Both the position numbers and the translations under genes were made by a program. The notes below the pieces were generated by a model. It did no database searches. It was not told where the DNA came from and saw only the letters and a program-made list of their open reading frames with translations. Below, piece by piece: positions 10,144 to 20,710 of a stretch of DNA of 64,000 nucleotides; position 1 is the first letter of the stretch, and every line of letters begins with the position of its first letter. Source of the DNA: Nitrospinae bacterium CG11_big_fil_rev_8_21_14_0_20_45_15 (GTDB taxonomy: Bacteria; Nitrospinota; Nitrospinia; Nitrospinales; VA-1); assembly GCA_002787235.1 (NCBI GenBank), contig PCWG01000033.1, forward strand, positions 188,438-252,437, read 5' to 3'.

Positions 10144-11154
10144 TTACGCTTCTGTTACCGACTCTCCACGTGTCCAACCGGGTACGAGTGAGCGTGGTTT
10201 TTTGTTGTCCAATGCGTCGAGGACATTATCGACGACCAGCAGAGCCATTTTGTTGCGGGTTTCCACACTGGCACTGCCTATGTGCGGCAGGAGCATCAGA
10301 TTTTCCAGCTCGGTCATTCCCTCCGTCAAAGCCGGTTCGTCTTCATACACGTCGAGGGCCGCTCCAGCGATTTGACCCGACTTCAACGCCGTCAACAGAG
10401 CCTTGTCGTCCACCACCTTGCCGCGTGCGGTGTGGATGAGGTAAGCAGAGTTTTTCATTATCCCAAACTCTTTTTCTCCGATCAGGTAACGGGTTTCTTC
10501 TGTCAAGGGAACGTGGAGGGTTATGAAGTCGGATTCGCGCAAGAGTTGATCCAACCCCACATACTCAGCCCGCAAGCTACGCTCAGTCGCCGAAGGCAGC
10601 GGATTTCTTTGATGATATAGCACGCGCATATTGAAACCCAGAGCACGACGGGCGACAGCGCGCCCGATCTCGCCGCAACCGACCACTCCCAATGTTTTGC
10701 CGTAAACGTCGGTGCCTAGAAACAGGTCGGATTTCCATCCCTTGAACTTATTGTCACGAGTGAAACGTTCTGAAGGAACAATGCGTCGGGCTGTTCCCAG
10801 TAGCATCGCCCAGGTCAAATCGGCTGTGGTTTCGTGTAATACGCCGGGAGTGTTGGTCACCCAGATGTTTTTGGATGCTGAATGGTTCACGTCGATATTG
10901 TTAAATCCGGCACCATAATTTGCGATCAGCTTTAAGTTTTTTCCTTTATCAATAATGTCCGAGTCGATTTTATCCGATAGAAAGGTAACGAGAGCATCAC
11001 TTCCTTCCGCAAGTTGCGATAAAGTCTCCGATGAGGGAGGCATATCGGTCTGATTGGTTTGCAATTGACATCGGGATTTGAGTTTTTCCAGAGCGATTTC
11101 TGGAAAACGATTGGTAATGGATACGACAGGCTTCAATTTGACCTCGCTAGGCAA
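10144..11154 (-). CDS. D-isomer-specific 2-hydroxyacid dehydrogenase (glyoxylate reductase-like)
   Basis: NYGAGFNNIDV, GVVGCGEIGRAVARRA, HVPLTEETRYLI, TARGKVVDDKALLTAL, PHIGSASVETR. Confidence 0.9.
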   Translation of the reverse strand: MPSEVKLKPVVSITNRFPEIALEKLKSRCQLQTNQTDMPPSSETLSQLAEGSDALVTFLSDKIDSDIIDKGKNLKLIANYGAGFNNIDVNHSASKNIWVTNTPGVLHETTADLTWAMLLGTARRIVPSERFTRDNKFKGWKSDLFLGTDVYGKTLGVVGCGEIGRAVARRALGFNMRVLYHQRNPLPSATERSLRAEYVGLDQLLRESDFITLHVPLTEETRYLIGEKEFGIMKNSAYLIHTARGKVVDDKALLTALKSGQIAGAALDVYEDEPALTEGMTELENLMLLPHIGSASVETRNKMALLVVDNVLDALDNKKPRSLVPGWTRGESVTEA

Positions 11155-11209
11155 TGGTTATTGTGAGATATTAAAAGAGCCATTTTAAGATTTATCTGGC
11201 CATAATCCC

Positions 11210-12646
11210 ATGAAAATTTTATTTTTAGTTCCACCTGAAATTCTACCGCTGGAATCATCCGTCCCCAAAGCTCTGGAAGGGGGGAAGGGTTATTATCCCA
11301 AGCTCGGCCTATTGTACGTTGCGGCCTACTACGAGCGCGCTACGGGAAATCGTCCGGTCTTCATTGATTGCCCGCCTGAAGGTGTGAATGAGGAAACTCT
11401 GTTAAAGCGTTTTCGTGAAATCAAGCCCGACATGGTGGCCATGAGCATCATGACCTTCAATCTCCTCGATGCTCTGTACACGGCAGATAAATTGAAGCAG
11501 GCGGACCCGAATGTAAAAATTTGTCTGGGTGGCCCCCACGTCAATCTCTATCCCGCAGAAACGTTGAAACAAAACGCTGTGGATTATGTTGTCTTTGGTG
11601 AAGGTGAAAAAATATTCACGCGTTTGATGACAACACTGGATGCCTGTGGACACGCTCCTGAAAAGCTGAAAACCATTCATGGACTGGGTTGGATGAATGA
11701 TGGGAAAGTGTACGTCAACGGTGCAGAAACGGAACTGGTGGAACTCGACGACCTGCCATTTCCCGCACGGCATCTTGTTGATATCAAGCAATACAACCAT
11801 CTCATCAGCGAAGGCAGGCAGTTTTTCACCATTCAGGCGACACGAGGATGCCCGGCGGCTTGCTCCTTCTGCGATATTCGCAAAACGCAGTTCCGGTGCC
11901 GTTCGCCTGAAAATGTCGTGCGTGAGGTTGAAGAGCTGGTAGAGCAGGGGGTAGACGATTTGTTCTTTGTCGATGACACCATCACCATTGATAAGAAAAA
12001 TCTCATGCAGACTCTGGAGCTGATGATCAAACGCGGAGTGAAGATCAATTATAAAATTTCGGCCCGTGTGGATACCATCCATCCCGAACTCCTCGCACTG
12101 CTCAAACGTTCCGGCTGTTACCGCATTCATTTCGGCATCGAGTCGGCGAGCCCGCGTCATTTGAAATACCTGCAAAAAGGCCAGACACCCGAAAAGACAA
12201 AACGCGCCTGTCAATGGACGCGCGAAGCGGGGATCGGTTTTTTTGCTTATATGATGATCGGTATCCCGCACGAAACACGGGAAGATATGATGGAGACGGT
12301 GGAATTTGCCAAAAGCATCAAACCTGATTACGCACAATTTTCAATTTGCACGCCTTACCCGAAAACGGAATTGTATTTTCAAATGTTGGGAGAAGGTATT
12401 CTGGATGAAGATTATTGGCAGAGATTTGCTGAAGCTCCCAGCCCCGATTTTAAAATCAAATTCTGGAACAAGGATTTTACAGAAGCTCAACTGCGAGAAT
12501 TGCAAGACGAATGTCATAGCCGATTCTATCGCAGTCCTGCCTACATCATGAAACAGATCACCAAAGTCAAATCCTGGTCTGACTTTACCGCCAAGGCGCG
12601 CATGGGAACCAAAATCCTCACCAGCCGCTTGATGAGTTCGCGCTGA
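11210..12646 (+). CDS. B12-binding domain radical SAM protein
   Basis: Cobalamin-binding-like N-terminus; radical SAM motif RGCPAACSFCDIRKTQFRCRSPENVV. Confidence 0.9.
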   Translation: MKILFLVPPEILPLESSVPKALEGGKGYYPKLGLLYVAAYYERATGNRPVFIDCPPEGVNEETLLKRFREIKPDMVAMSIMTFNLLDALYTADKLKQADPNVKICLGGPHVNLYPAETLKQNAVDYVVFGEGEKIFTRLMTTLDACGHAPEKLKTIHGLGWMNDGKVYVNGAETELVELDDLPFPARHLVDIKQYNHLISEGRQFFTIQATRGCPAACSFCDIRKTQFRCRSPENVVREVEELVEQGVDDLFFVDDTITIDKKNLMQTLELMIKRGVKINYKISARVDTIHPELLALLKRSGCYRIHFGIESASPRHLKYLQKGQTPEKTKRACQWTREAGIGFFAYMMIGIPHETREDMMETVEFAKSIKPDYAQFSICTPYPKTELYFQMLGEGILDEDYWQRFAEAPSPDFKIKFWNKDFTEAQLRELQDECHSRFYRSPAYIMKQITKVKSWSDFTAKARMGTKILTSRLMSSR

Positions 12647-12794
12647 TTTTCGGATAGATCTAATCAAAAGAACACGAGTCCGAAAAATTATTTGAGTGGT
12701 TCAATCCTTCCGGCGGTCCACCTCCTTCGCGGATGGAGAGTATAAAATCTTTCGTGCCGCTAGCACTTGCAATCCGATTAAGTCAAACTGAAGT

Positions 12795-12851
12795 CAAAAA
12801 AAATCCTTACCCTCTTTACCCCCTTTAGAGGATGTAAACAGGGCAAGGATT
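12795..12851 (-). terminator. Long terminator hairpin downstream of the SbtA-like gene
   Basis: Minus strand AATCCTTGCCCT...AGGGTAAGGATT followed by T-run; inner TTTAC/GTAAA pairing. Confidence 0.7.
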
Positions 12852-12961
12852 GCATTTACAAAATACCATTCCTTTCAATTTAAGGAGTTGATAGATACTG
12901 ACAATGTCGGACGATACTTACTCCAAGGTCGCGGCAAGCTGATCCAGACATAAGTACTCCA

Positions 12962-13978
12962 TCAAATCACCGCCATATGATTGGCAATCCAAAGATAAAT
13001 TGGGATACCAAACGCGATATTAAAAGGAAATGTGATTCCCAAGGATGCGGTGAGATATAAAGATGGATTGGCTTCGGGCAAGGACACTCGCATGGCCGCT
13101 GGTGCTGCAATGTAAGAAGCACTGGCCGCCATAACACCCATTAATGTCATCCCTCCGATTGAGAGCCCAGTCACCTGTCCAACCATAACACCGAGAAAAC
13201 CGCTGATAAGTGGAATCAGAATCCCAAAGAAAACGAGAAACACTCCTACATGTTTGATTTCCATCAGACGCCTTCCAGCAACAAGTCCCATTTCAAGCAT
13301 AAAAATACACAAAATGCCTTTGAAAGGTGCCCCAAAAAATGCCTCAGTGACATGGATTCCATCTTCCCCGGAAATAAAACCGATAACCAGCGATCCGGCC
13401 AGGATCAACGAACCTGTATTGGTTAAAGATTCATGCAGTGATGTCTTTAGCCAGGAATAGTCGTTAACATCAGATACCGTTGCATTTTCCCTTCGATCTT
13501 TCAGTTGAAGCGCGATTCTCGCCAGTAAAATTCCAGTTATGACACCAGTAGGCTCAAAAATAGCGAGAAACGCTGAAGTGTATCCTTCTGATGCAATATG
13601 TAGCTGGGAAAGAAATTGTGTTGCTGAGACAAATGTCACCGCACTTACAGAACCGTAGTGTCCGGCCACAGCCGCGGCATCATGAATATTAAACCCGCCC
13701 CACTTCCTGAGGATGTAATAACCGGCTATGGGAATTGATGTACCAAGAAAAAGGCATCCCATGACCGGCAAATAAATGGATAACAATCCGACGTGCTGAA
13801 TTTCCGCTCCACCTTTAAGACCAATCGCCGCCAACAAATAAAGGGTCAATCCAATATAAAGTGCATCTGGAATTTTCAGATCGGATTTAATAAGGGTGGC
13901 GAAAATTCCAAGAACAAAAAACAACGGCATGGGTGCTGTCAGGTTATATACAATGGCTTCAATCAGACTATGGTCCAT
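12962..13978 (-). CDS. Sodium-dependent bicarbonate transporter SbtA family
   Basis: Polytopic membrane protein resembling SbtA/DUF897 (LKSDLKIPDALYIGLTLYLLAAIGLKGGAEI; AAAVAGHYGSVSAVTF). Confidence 0.85.
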   Translation of the reverse strand: MDHSLIEAIVYNLTAPMPLFFVLGIFATLIKSDLKIPDALYIGLTLYLLAAIGLKGGAEIQHVGLLSIYLPVMGCLFLGTSIPIAGYYILRKWGGFNIHDAAAVAGHYGSVSAVTFVSATQFLSQLHIASEGYTSAFLAIFEPTGVITGILLARIALQLKDRRENATVSDVNDYSWLKTSLHESLTNTGSLILAGSLVIGFISGEDGIHVTEAFFGAPFKGILCIFMLEMGLVAGRRLMEIKHVGVFLVFFGILIPLISGFLGVMVGQVTGLSIGGMTLMGVMAASASYIAAPAAMRVSLPEANPSLYLTASLGITFPFNIAFGIPIYLWIANHMAVI

Positions 13979-14612
13979 ATCCTACCTCCAAAATATTAGT
14001 TTTTTTATAGCTCAGGCAAATATTAATGGAACCAAATTCCCAAGAATTGCCTTTGCTTTTTTAGTTTTAGAAAGTCTTACTTTAATTTTTCCGATACCTC
14101 TGTTTTACAATAATAAGATATGGAATCTGCTTGAAAAAACCTATTGCAGTAATCATTAGTTTTCGCTAGAGCTTCTAGGAATTTCGTGTAGGAATTGGAC
14201 TACAATAAAGCGGGCGTGGGTTAAAACCCATAATGTGCAGATCTGGGCAAGACTTAGGAAAAGTGGACTGGCAAAGAGTCTGTGATCTAATTTGCAGGTT
14301 CTGAGCAGACTTTTTCCCGATAGGATAAAATATTAAATAGTTACCGTGTGGTTTGGGAGTTCAATGAAGTTGGACAGTTTCAAAGGTATTTGCCAGTACA
14401 TGCGTAGTCTTTTGTTGAGACCGTCTTTTATGAATTGAGAATTCAACAATTTGCTTCCGCCCTTCATTTATATTTCAGGTTGCCAAAAGAAGCATTTGAT
14501 TTCCGGCCACGTAAAGACAGAGATGCCTGTTCAAATATTATTGATGTGTATTATCGATGTGATGGAATTTGTTTCGGAGGGGGTTCGAATTTATTCCCAA
14601 GGCCTCCGCCGT

Positions 14613-15416
14613 TTATTCCGCAGAGAATCTAACGTGGTAGCCCGTGTATTTGCGCAGATTGATGACACGATCCTCGAAGATCAGATACTGGCCCTTGATG
14701 CCGGTCAAGCGAGCTGTAAATTCTGGGATCTTGTCGAGATTGTGGCTGGTGATTTTTGGCGGAACGGATTCGATGGGGTAACGGAGGGTTTTTATTTCCT
14801 CATTCTTTAATACGTATTGTTGCAAGCCTTCGGGGATTTCCAAAAGTGCCTTGTCGCGCGCAGTTTTCAAATCGATTGCTTCCGCTTCCCCCTTCAGCAT
14901 TTTTCTCCAGTCGGTTTTATCGCTCATGGTTTTTGCCAAAGCTATTTCTATTTCACCAGACAAGCGTCGTTGCGGAACTTTGGCGATGATCACCGCTTGA
15001 AAAGCACCCTGGTCGATCCAGCGATCGGGAATATTTTTATGATGGGTGATGCCGACTTTGACACCGGATGTTTGTGAAAGGTAAACGAAATGATCGCTGT
15101 TGCAACGTGTTCTGAAAAATTCCTGATCGGCCTCGTTACCAAATTCGTGCTGACAGGTTTCCGGTTTCACCGAACACATGGCGTTCTCTGGCAGATCGCG
15201 TGCGCAGGGAAAGCAGTAGCCTTGATCGTATGACTTTTTCGTTGCGCGACCGCAGTGGATGCAGGTGATTTTGCCGTCAAACTTCATGGTGACATTTTTA
15301 CCGATACAGGGCGATATCGCGATGGGTTGCTCGTCCAGACTGAGATAGTAATAGATGGGCGTTTGCACATCGTAGGTCATTTTTCTGAGTTGTCCTTGTG
15401 CTTGCATTAAGGTCAT
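14613..15416 (-). CDS. DUF2797-like protein
   Basis: Cys motifs CIHCGRATKKSYDQGYCFPC, then YLSQTSGVKVGITHHKNIPDRWIDQGA. The ORF is open to 15488; the internal Met at 15416 looks the likelier start. Confidence 0.75.
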   Translation of the reverse strand: MTLMQAQGQLRKMTYDVQTPIYYYLSLDEQPIAISPCIGKNVTMKFDGKITCIHCGRATKKSYDQGYCFPCARDLPENAMCSVKPETCQHEFGNEADQEFFRTRCNSDHFVYLSQTSGVKVGITHHKNIPDRWIDQGAFQAVIIAKVPQRRLSGEIEIALAKTMSDKTDWRKMLKGEAEAIDLKTARDKALLEIPEGLQQYVLKNEEIKTLRYPIESVPPKITSHNLDKIPEFTARLTGIKGQYLIFEDRVINLRKYTGYHVRFSAE

Positions 15417-15623
15417 TCCTGGATTGGATTTACAATTGGTTTTTGTTTTTTTGTTTATTGGTAAAATAATAGAGAGCCCATAACGCAAAACTGGAACTTA
15501 AAATCAGAGTGAGCGCGTCGAAGACCATAAAAGCCAATAAAAGCAGGAAAAAATAAACCAGTATCGATTTCATTTTGCCAACACCTCAGAGCTGAAACGA
15601 AATAAAAATCATCTCATCTATCA

Positions 15624-16343
15624 TCAGGGGCCCATGATGGAGAGCCAGTCCTGCAGGCTCGATATTGTGAGGTAGGAGTTGGTTCGCCTCACTTCGCCCA
15701 TCTCAGCAAAGCCTGTTGTGCCGCCGTAGTTGTGGCCGGGATAGAGAATGGTATCGTTTGAAATTTTCGCAAGTCGTCGTGTGAGGGTATGATACAACTC
15801 CTCACTGTTGCCGCCGGGAAGGTCCACACGACCGCACCCTTGCAGGAACAGAGTGTCTCCGGCGAGCAGGGAGTCCTTCACTTTGAAGCATTGCGATCCC
15901 GGTGTGTGCCCCGGTGTGTGCATGAATTCAATATCGATCTCGCCGACTTTCATCGTGTCACCACCGTCCACTTGCTTCATATCCGAATCCGAAATTCCTG
16001 TGATTTGTTTGAGGCCCGCCGCTTCATGCTTGTTGACGTAAACAGGAACCGGACTCTTTTCCATCAATTCAGCCAGCCCCGTGATATTCATTCCGAATAT
16101 TTCTCCCCCGACATGATCGGGGTGATAATGCGTGACGAGAGCACCGGTCAAGGTCATATCGTCTTCAGCGACGAGATTTAGAATATCGGGGATGTCCCAT
16201 GCGGGATCGATCACCACGCATTCCTTGCTTTCGCGGTCGCCGATCAGATAGATAAAATTAGCCATTTGACGAGCCGAAGTGTTTCGCGCCCCAATATCCA
16301 CTCCAGAAAGAAGTTGTTTAAAGTAGATTCGGCTTTCGTTCAT
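15624..16343 (-). CDS. MBL-fold metallo-hydrolase (glyoxalase II-like)
   Basis: THYHPDHVGGE, HTPGHTPGSQCF, GDTLFLQGCGRVDLPGG, PGHNYG. Confidence 0.9.
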   Translation of the reverse strand: MNESRIYFKQLLSGVDIGARNTSARQMANFIYLIGDRESKECVVIDPAWDIPDILNLVAEDDMTLTGALVTHYHPDHVGGEIFGMNITGLAELMEKSPVPVYVNKHEAAGLKQITGISDSDMKQVDGGDTMKVGEIDIEFMHTPGHTPGSQCFKVKDSLLAGDTLFLQGCGRVDLPGGNSEELYHTLTRRLAKISNDTILYPGHNYGGTTGFAEMGEVRRTNSYLTISSLQDWLSIMGP

Positions 16344-16662
16344 TCAGGTGTCTCCTGTTTTTTTAAATTCTTGGATTAAACGGGCAAATGCAATGGTATG
16401 TTTCATTGAGAAACTAACAGGAACAACGATACCAGATTCAAGCTCTTATGAAAGCAGGTTTTTTGCAAAAAATGATTGTCCTGAAAAAGTATTTACTTTG
16501 GATTTTACGAGTTGAATGCGAGTCTTGTTGATCCTAGAATATAGGATGTCCATTGTATAATGTCGCAAAGTAAAAGAGCTTTCGTATTTTACGTGATATG
16601 CTGAGAGTCACTAGCGTTGTAGACACGCATATTGAATCCTTTATTTGTTATGGAGATTGACG

Positions 16663-17022
16663 ATGCAATTTATTCATGAGTTCATGAGTTCCCCTGTAAT
16701 CAGTCTTGATGCGCAGGCAACTGCTCAAGAGGCTAGCAAATTGATGTGTGACAAAAAAATCAGTTCGATTCTTGTTAAAGAGGGGAACGAATATGTTGGG
16801 ATCATTACAAAATCGGATCTGGTCAAAAAAATCGTTGCAGAAGGTCTGGATTCGAAAAGCACCCACATAGGTTCCATCATGTCCAAGCCCCTTTTGTCGT
16901 TGGAGCAATACACAAGGCGCGGTGAGGCTTACGAATATATGCGTGAGCACAAGATCAAACATTTAGTGGTGACCTTGGCAAACGAAGTGGTTGGAATCAT
17001 AACCGTTGAAAATATGGTTTGA
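16663..17022 (+). CDS. CBS domain pair protein
   Basis: Tandem CBS motifs (SPVISLDAQATAQEASKLM...VGIITKSDLVKKIV; KHLVVTLANEVVGIITVENMV). The ORF track begins at a TTG (16645); the ATG at 16663 follows a GGAGA motif. Confidence 0.85.
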   Translation: MQFIHEFMSSPVISLDAQATAQEASKLMCDKKISSILVKEGNEYVGIITKSDLVKKIVAEGLDSKSTHIGSIMSKPLLSLEQYTRRGEAYEYMREHKIKHLVVTLANEVVGIITVENMV

Positions 17023-17084
17023 ACTATCCGTGGGGATGTTGCATTAAACCGTTCAATTCAAATTTTGGTGATTTGCTGATGTAG

Positions 17085-18275
17085 TTAGAGTCTGTTACAC
17101 AGTTTCTTCATAACGAGAGGTGACAGTAAAGTAGTAAAAGCGATCACTATAACCAACGCGGCGTAAATCTCATTATTGAGAATTTTGCTTTCTCGTCCCA
17201 GTTCAGCGAAGATAAGTCCAACTTCACCTCGCGGGATCATAGCGGTACCAATTATCCAACGAGTGTTCCATGATTCTTGAATAAGCCAGGGGCCCGCTAA
17301 TTTACCTATTATAGCGACGACCATCAGTGTCATTGAAAAGATCCAAATGAATGAGGAACTCCAATCGATCTGACGCAGGTTTAAAGATAAACCGACCACT
17401 ACAAAAAATATTGGAGTGAACAAGTAGATGATCGGTTCCATTTCTTTTTCAACGTGCTCGGCAAAAGATTGATCGGCATGCAATGCGGCACCGAAGGGTA
17501 AAACGAAGCGTCTGGATAGAGCGAGACCGGCCGCGAAACCACCTAGTATTTCGGGGGCACCCAAGATATGGGCCAGCCAGGCAAAGAATAAAACCAGTGA
17601 AACGATCATGGTAGGAATCAAGCCGGGAATTTCTGTGGTCGAATTGAAGTGCTTGATGATAGCAGACATCGATTTGGCCGCTATGGGAGCGGCAATGAAG
17701 AAAGTGCTTAAAAATAGAATGACTTTGCTTGCATTTCCCAGAGAAACCCCCCCGCCAATGGAGAACTCATAAAGTAGTGCCAGAAGGACAACTCCCATCA
17801 CATCATCCAGAATCGCCGCGCCTAATATTATCTGGCCCTCTGGGGTCTGATCGCGCTTAAGGTCTGTTAGAACACGAGCGGTGATGCCAATACTAGTCGC
17901 AGTGAGTGTTCCGCCAATAAATAATGAGACAAGCAGTGAAAGACCAAACACCCCATATCCAACGCTGAAACCAAGGATGAGAGGTAAAACGAAACCTGTT
18001 AAGGCAACCACTAGAGACTTGGTACCTGCCCGGACCAGTTTCTGTGGATCGGTTTCTAAACCAACCTTGAACAAAAGGAGGATAATACCAATTTCGGCCA
18101 TGAGTTTTATAGCTTCAAAAGGTTGAATCCATCCGAGCAAACTGGGGCCTAATACGATGCCTGCCAGCAACTCACCAATGACAGCAGGAATCTTTAGTCT
18201 TACAGCCAGCTCTGCAAAGATTCGTGCCGTAAGAAGGATGACGAGCAGAAGTAGAAAAAAATGATGAGTTTGCAT
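17085..18275 (-). CDS. CPA2 family cation:proton antiporter (NapA/KefB-like)
   Basis: 12-TM-like protein with AVIGELLAGIVLGPSLLG, GATLTATSIGITARVL, GAAILDDVMGVVLLAL. Confidence 0.9.
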   Translation of the reverse strand: MQTHHFFLLLLVILLTARIFAELAVRLKIPAVIGELLAGIVLGPSLLGWIQPFEAIKLMAEIGIILLLFKVGLETDPQKLVRAGTKSLVVALTGFVLPLILGFSVGYGVFGLSLLVSLFIGGTLTATSIGITARVLTDLKRDQTPEGQIILGAAILDDVMGVVLLALLYEFSIGGGVSLGNASKVILFLSTFFIAAPIAAKSMSAIIKHFNSTTEIPGLIPTMIVSLVLFFAWLAHILGAPEILGGFAAGLALSRRFVLPFGAALHADQSFAEHVEKEMEPIIYLFTPIFFVVVGLSLNLRQIDWSSSFIWIFSMTLMVVAIIGKLAGPWLIQESWNTRWIIGTAMIPRGEVGLIFAELGRESKILNNEIYAALVIVIAFTTLLSPLVMKKLCNRL

Positions 18276-18374
18276 TGTGGTGCGATAATGGTTTGACCTG
18301 TAAAGTCCACAAGAACGATTTCCAAACAGAAAACCTGTCTCTTATTAAACCTGTAAAAATGAATCCAAATTTAT

Positions 18375-19151
18375 CTATTTGAGTGCCTGATTCAGCAACA
18401 ATGCGAGACGGACGCCTGCCTGACGAATCCGCAAATCAACAATTTCCCGACTGCGCCGGATGTATTCCTTGCTCATCGGAGTGGTTAATTTGTAAACATG
18501 ATCTATCGCAAAAAGCCGCGATTCATTGATCCATATTTCGGCAGATAGATTTCCCCATTCTTCAATGGATTGAGGAGTGATGCCAAGATTCAGGCGTTCT
18601 GCATAGCCAGGCATTTTACCATAGCCCCCCTGTAACAGCCCGCTATCCCAAAGCGCATGGAGATTGGTCTTGTCGCCACGAAATTGAATGGGGATGGAAT
18701 TCCCTCCACGATCATTACGGTTTCCTGCATGCAGAGGTTGATGCGCGTCCCCCACAAGATGCGCCAGGTATTTGATAGCCGTTGTTTTTTCTTCATTGCT
18801 TGCCGTGTTGTTTTTCAGCACTTGAGTGAAAGTGATTATTTTTTCAACGACACATTCCCCGGTTTTACAATCGCGATTCTTTTCATAAAAAAGTTTTCCC
18901 TCCGCGATATTGACGTAATGCCAGGGTCCCTGCTTTTTCTTTTTTCGGACTGTGTCAGCCCACTTTGCAACTCTTTCGAGACGACGTATGTTGTAACGGT
19001 TTGTAAGAGTTTTTTTTATTTCGGGAGTTAAATGCTGGTCGGCAATCCAACCTATGGCTTGATGCGCCTGAGGCCCCCAGGCAAAGGCATTGGGAGCGGT
19101 AAATAATAGTACGGTGAGGAAAATCAAACCCGTTGAAATTAATTTTTTCAT
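18375..19151 (-). CDS. Secreted S1/P1-type nuclease
   Basis: Signal peptide MKKLISTGLIFLTVLLFTAPNAFA followed by WGPQAHQAIGWIADQHL; HYVNI; YLAHLVGDAHQPLHAGNRNDRGGNSIPI. ORF track extends to 19229; the Met at 19151 begins the signal peptide. Confidence 0.9.
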   Translation of the reverse strand: MKKLISTGLIFLTVLLFTAPNAFAWGPQAHQAIGWIADQHLTPEIKKTLTNRYNIRRLERVAKWADTVRKKKKQGPWHYVNIAEGKLFYEKNRDCKTGECVVEKIITFTQVLKNNTASNEEKTTAIKYLAHLVGDAHQPLHAGNRNDRGGNSIPIQFRGDKTNLHALWDSGLLQGGYGKMPGYAERLNLGITPQSIEEWGNLSAEIWINESRLFAIDHVYKLTTPMSKEYIRRSREIVDLRIRQAGVRLALLLNQALK

Positions 19152-19283
19152 AGTTCCTTTTCGTTTTTCTGCAAATTGACTTCCTTTACTCCATAGGCTA
19201 ACCTTCACCTTATTGTCAGAGGATAGCATTTTTAAAGTTACTCTCGAATATTTTCAGCACAATACTTCTTTGTAGGTTGAGTC

Positions 19284-20009
19284 TTGCCCTCTATTTCTAC
19301 AGTTTTTTATACGATCCGATTCTGGTTTCTGGCATTTATTCTTACCTTTGTGTTGAGCCTGACCGCTGTGGTCGTGCGATTGTTTGATCCCTCGGGCAAT
19401 CTTTCACATAAAGTTTCGGCACTGTGGTGCCGCTTGCTGTGTGAGTGGAACGGTGTGGAGGTGACGCTTGAGGGGATGGAAAATGTGGACCGGGAGCACC
19501 CGCAAATTTTCCTGGCGAATCATCAGGGCTATTTCGATATTTTTGCGCTGTCAGGGTATCTGCCGGTGCAGATCCGATGGGTTGCCAAGGCCAGCTTGTT
19601 CAAAGTGCCGTTTCTTGGCTGGGCCATGCGCGCTTCGGATTATGTGAGTGTGGCCAGGGACGATAGAAAAAATGCTTACAAGGCGTTCTTGGCATCGCTT
19701 GAGAAAGTGAAATCCGGTGCCTCAATCATTATTTTCCCTGAGGGCACGCGTTCCAAAGATGGAAGCATTGGACCTTTTAAAAAGGGCAGTGGCTTGCTGG
19801 CGACACGTTCCGGTGCCCCTGTCATTCCTACAACGCTGATTGGAAGCTACGATATCATTCAGAAGGGGAGTGCCTGGATCAAGCCGGGTCGGGTAAAAAT
19901 CATCCTTTCTCCGCCGATAAAAATGGATTCTAAAAGTGATGACAAGGGGGAAGGGGAGCTTGACCGGATTCGCGGGATCATTTGTGAAAATTTTGAGCAA
20001 GGCATTTAG
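19284..20009 (+). CDS. plsC: 1-acyl-sn-glycerol-3-phosphate acyltransferase (PlsC family)
   Basis: NHQGYFDIFAL (HX4D-like: NHQGYFD), FPEGTRSKDGSIGPFKKG, VIPTTLIG. TTG start. Confidence 0.88.
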   Translation: MPSISTVFYTIRFWFLAFILTFVLSLTAVVVRLFDPSGNLSHKVSALWCRLLCEWNGVEVTLEGMENVDREHPQIFLANHQGYFDIFALSGYLPVQIRWVAKASLFKVPFLGWAMRASDYVSVARDDRKNAYKAFLASLEKVKSGASIIIFPEGTRSKDGSIGPFKKGSGLLATRSGAPVIPTTLIGSYDIIQKGSAWIKPGRVKIILSPPIKMDSKSDDKGEGELDRIRGIICENFEQGI

Positions 20010-20152
20010 GCCAAAATAAAACGCCCCACTGTAAGTCCTCAAATTCATGATGGGGGACTCACAGCAGGGCCGACTGGTTTGCGCACGATTTGCAAAGTGT
20101 TTTGCAAAAGTGCCGCCTGATCGCTACTGCTCAAAGAGCGACAGCTCTATGC

Positions 20153-20680
20153 TCAGGCACTTTTTTTTTCTTTTTGGATGAATTCCCAAATTTCGGAAGG
20201 ATGGTTTCTGAGATCTTCCAGATTTCTCCAAACTCCTCGAATCATGCCGGTTTTATCAATGACAAAGGTTGTGCGGTCGATGATTTTAGTCATTTTCCCC
20301 AAATCGTCTATCTCTTTGATAACGCCATAAGCCTCGGTTGCTTTTTTGTATTCATCGGCCAGAAGGGTGAATCCCAATTGGTAGATTTCGATGAATTGCT
20401 GATGCGAGTTGACACCGTTCCAGCTACATCCCAAGACTTCTACATCCCGCTTTTTGAATTTACGGTTCCATTCATTGAACCCGATCATCAGGCGAGTGTC
20501 TTCCGGACTGCTGTCTTGCGCGTAGAAGCACAGAACAACCCATTTTTTGTCCAGAAAGTCCTTGAGCTTGATCATGACCTTCTCTTCAGCAGAAGGGCTG
20601 GTTTCCCCCGCTTTGTAACCGTATACGGCAGGCAGGTCGAATCCGGGAGCCCGGTCGCCAACCTCTAGTTCATCCGGCAT
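20153..20680 (-). CDS. Peroxiredoxin (AhpC/TSA family)
   Basis: GDRAPGFDLPAV..., thioredoxin-like fold pattern, VLGCSWNGVNSHQQF, RTTFVIDKTGMIRGVWRN. Confidence 0.85.
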   Translation of the reverse strand: MPDELEVGDRAPGFDLPAVYGYKAGETSPSAEEKVMIKLKDFLDKKWVVLCFYAQDSSPEDTRLMIGFNEWNRKFKKRDVEVLGCSWNGVNSHQQFIEIYQLGFTLLADEYKKATEAYGVIKEIDDLGKMTKIIDRTTFVIDKTGMIRGVWRNLEDLRNHPSEIWEFIQKEKKSA

Positions 20681-20710
20681 AATATCCTCTACAGAATGGG
20701 TTTGCGACGA

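Noticed and set aside
11402-12337. 311-aa minus-strand ORF
   Set aside because: Fully antisense to the radical SAM gene; no coherent domain.
14160-14440. Intergenic region considered as a 6S or other ncRNA
   Set aside because: No diagnostic conserved motif seen; would need a covariance-model search.
20022-20069. Inverted repeat CTGTAAGTCCTC...GGGGGACTCACAG after the PlsC gene
   Set aside because: Imperfect, no T-run; may be a weak terminator but not enough to call.
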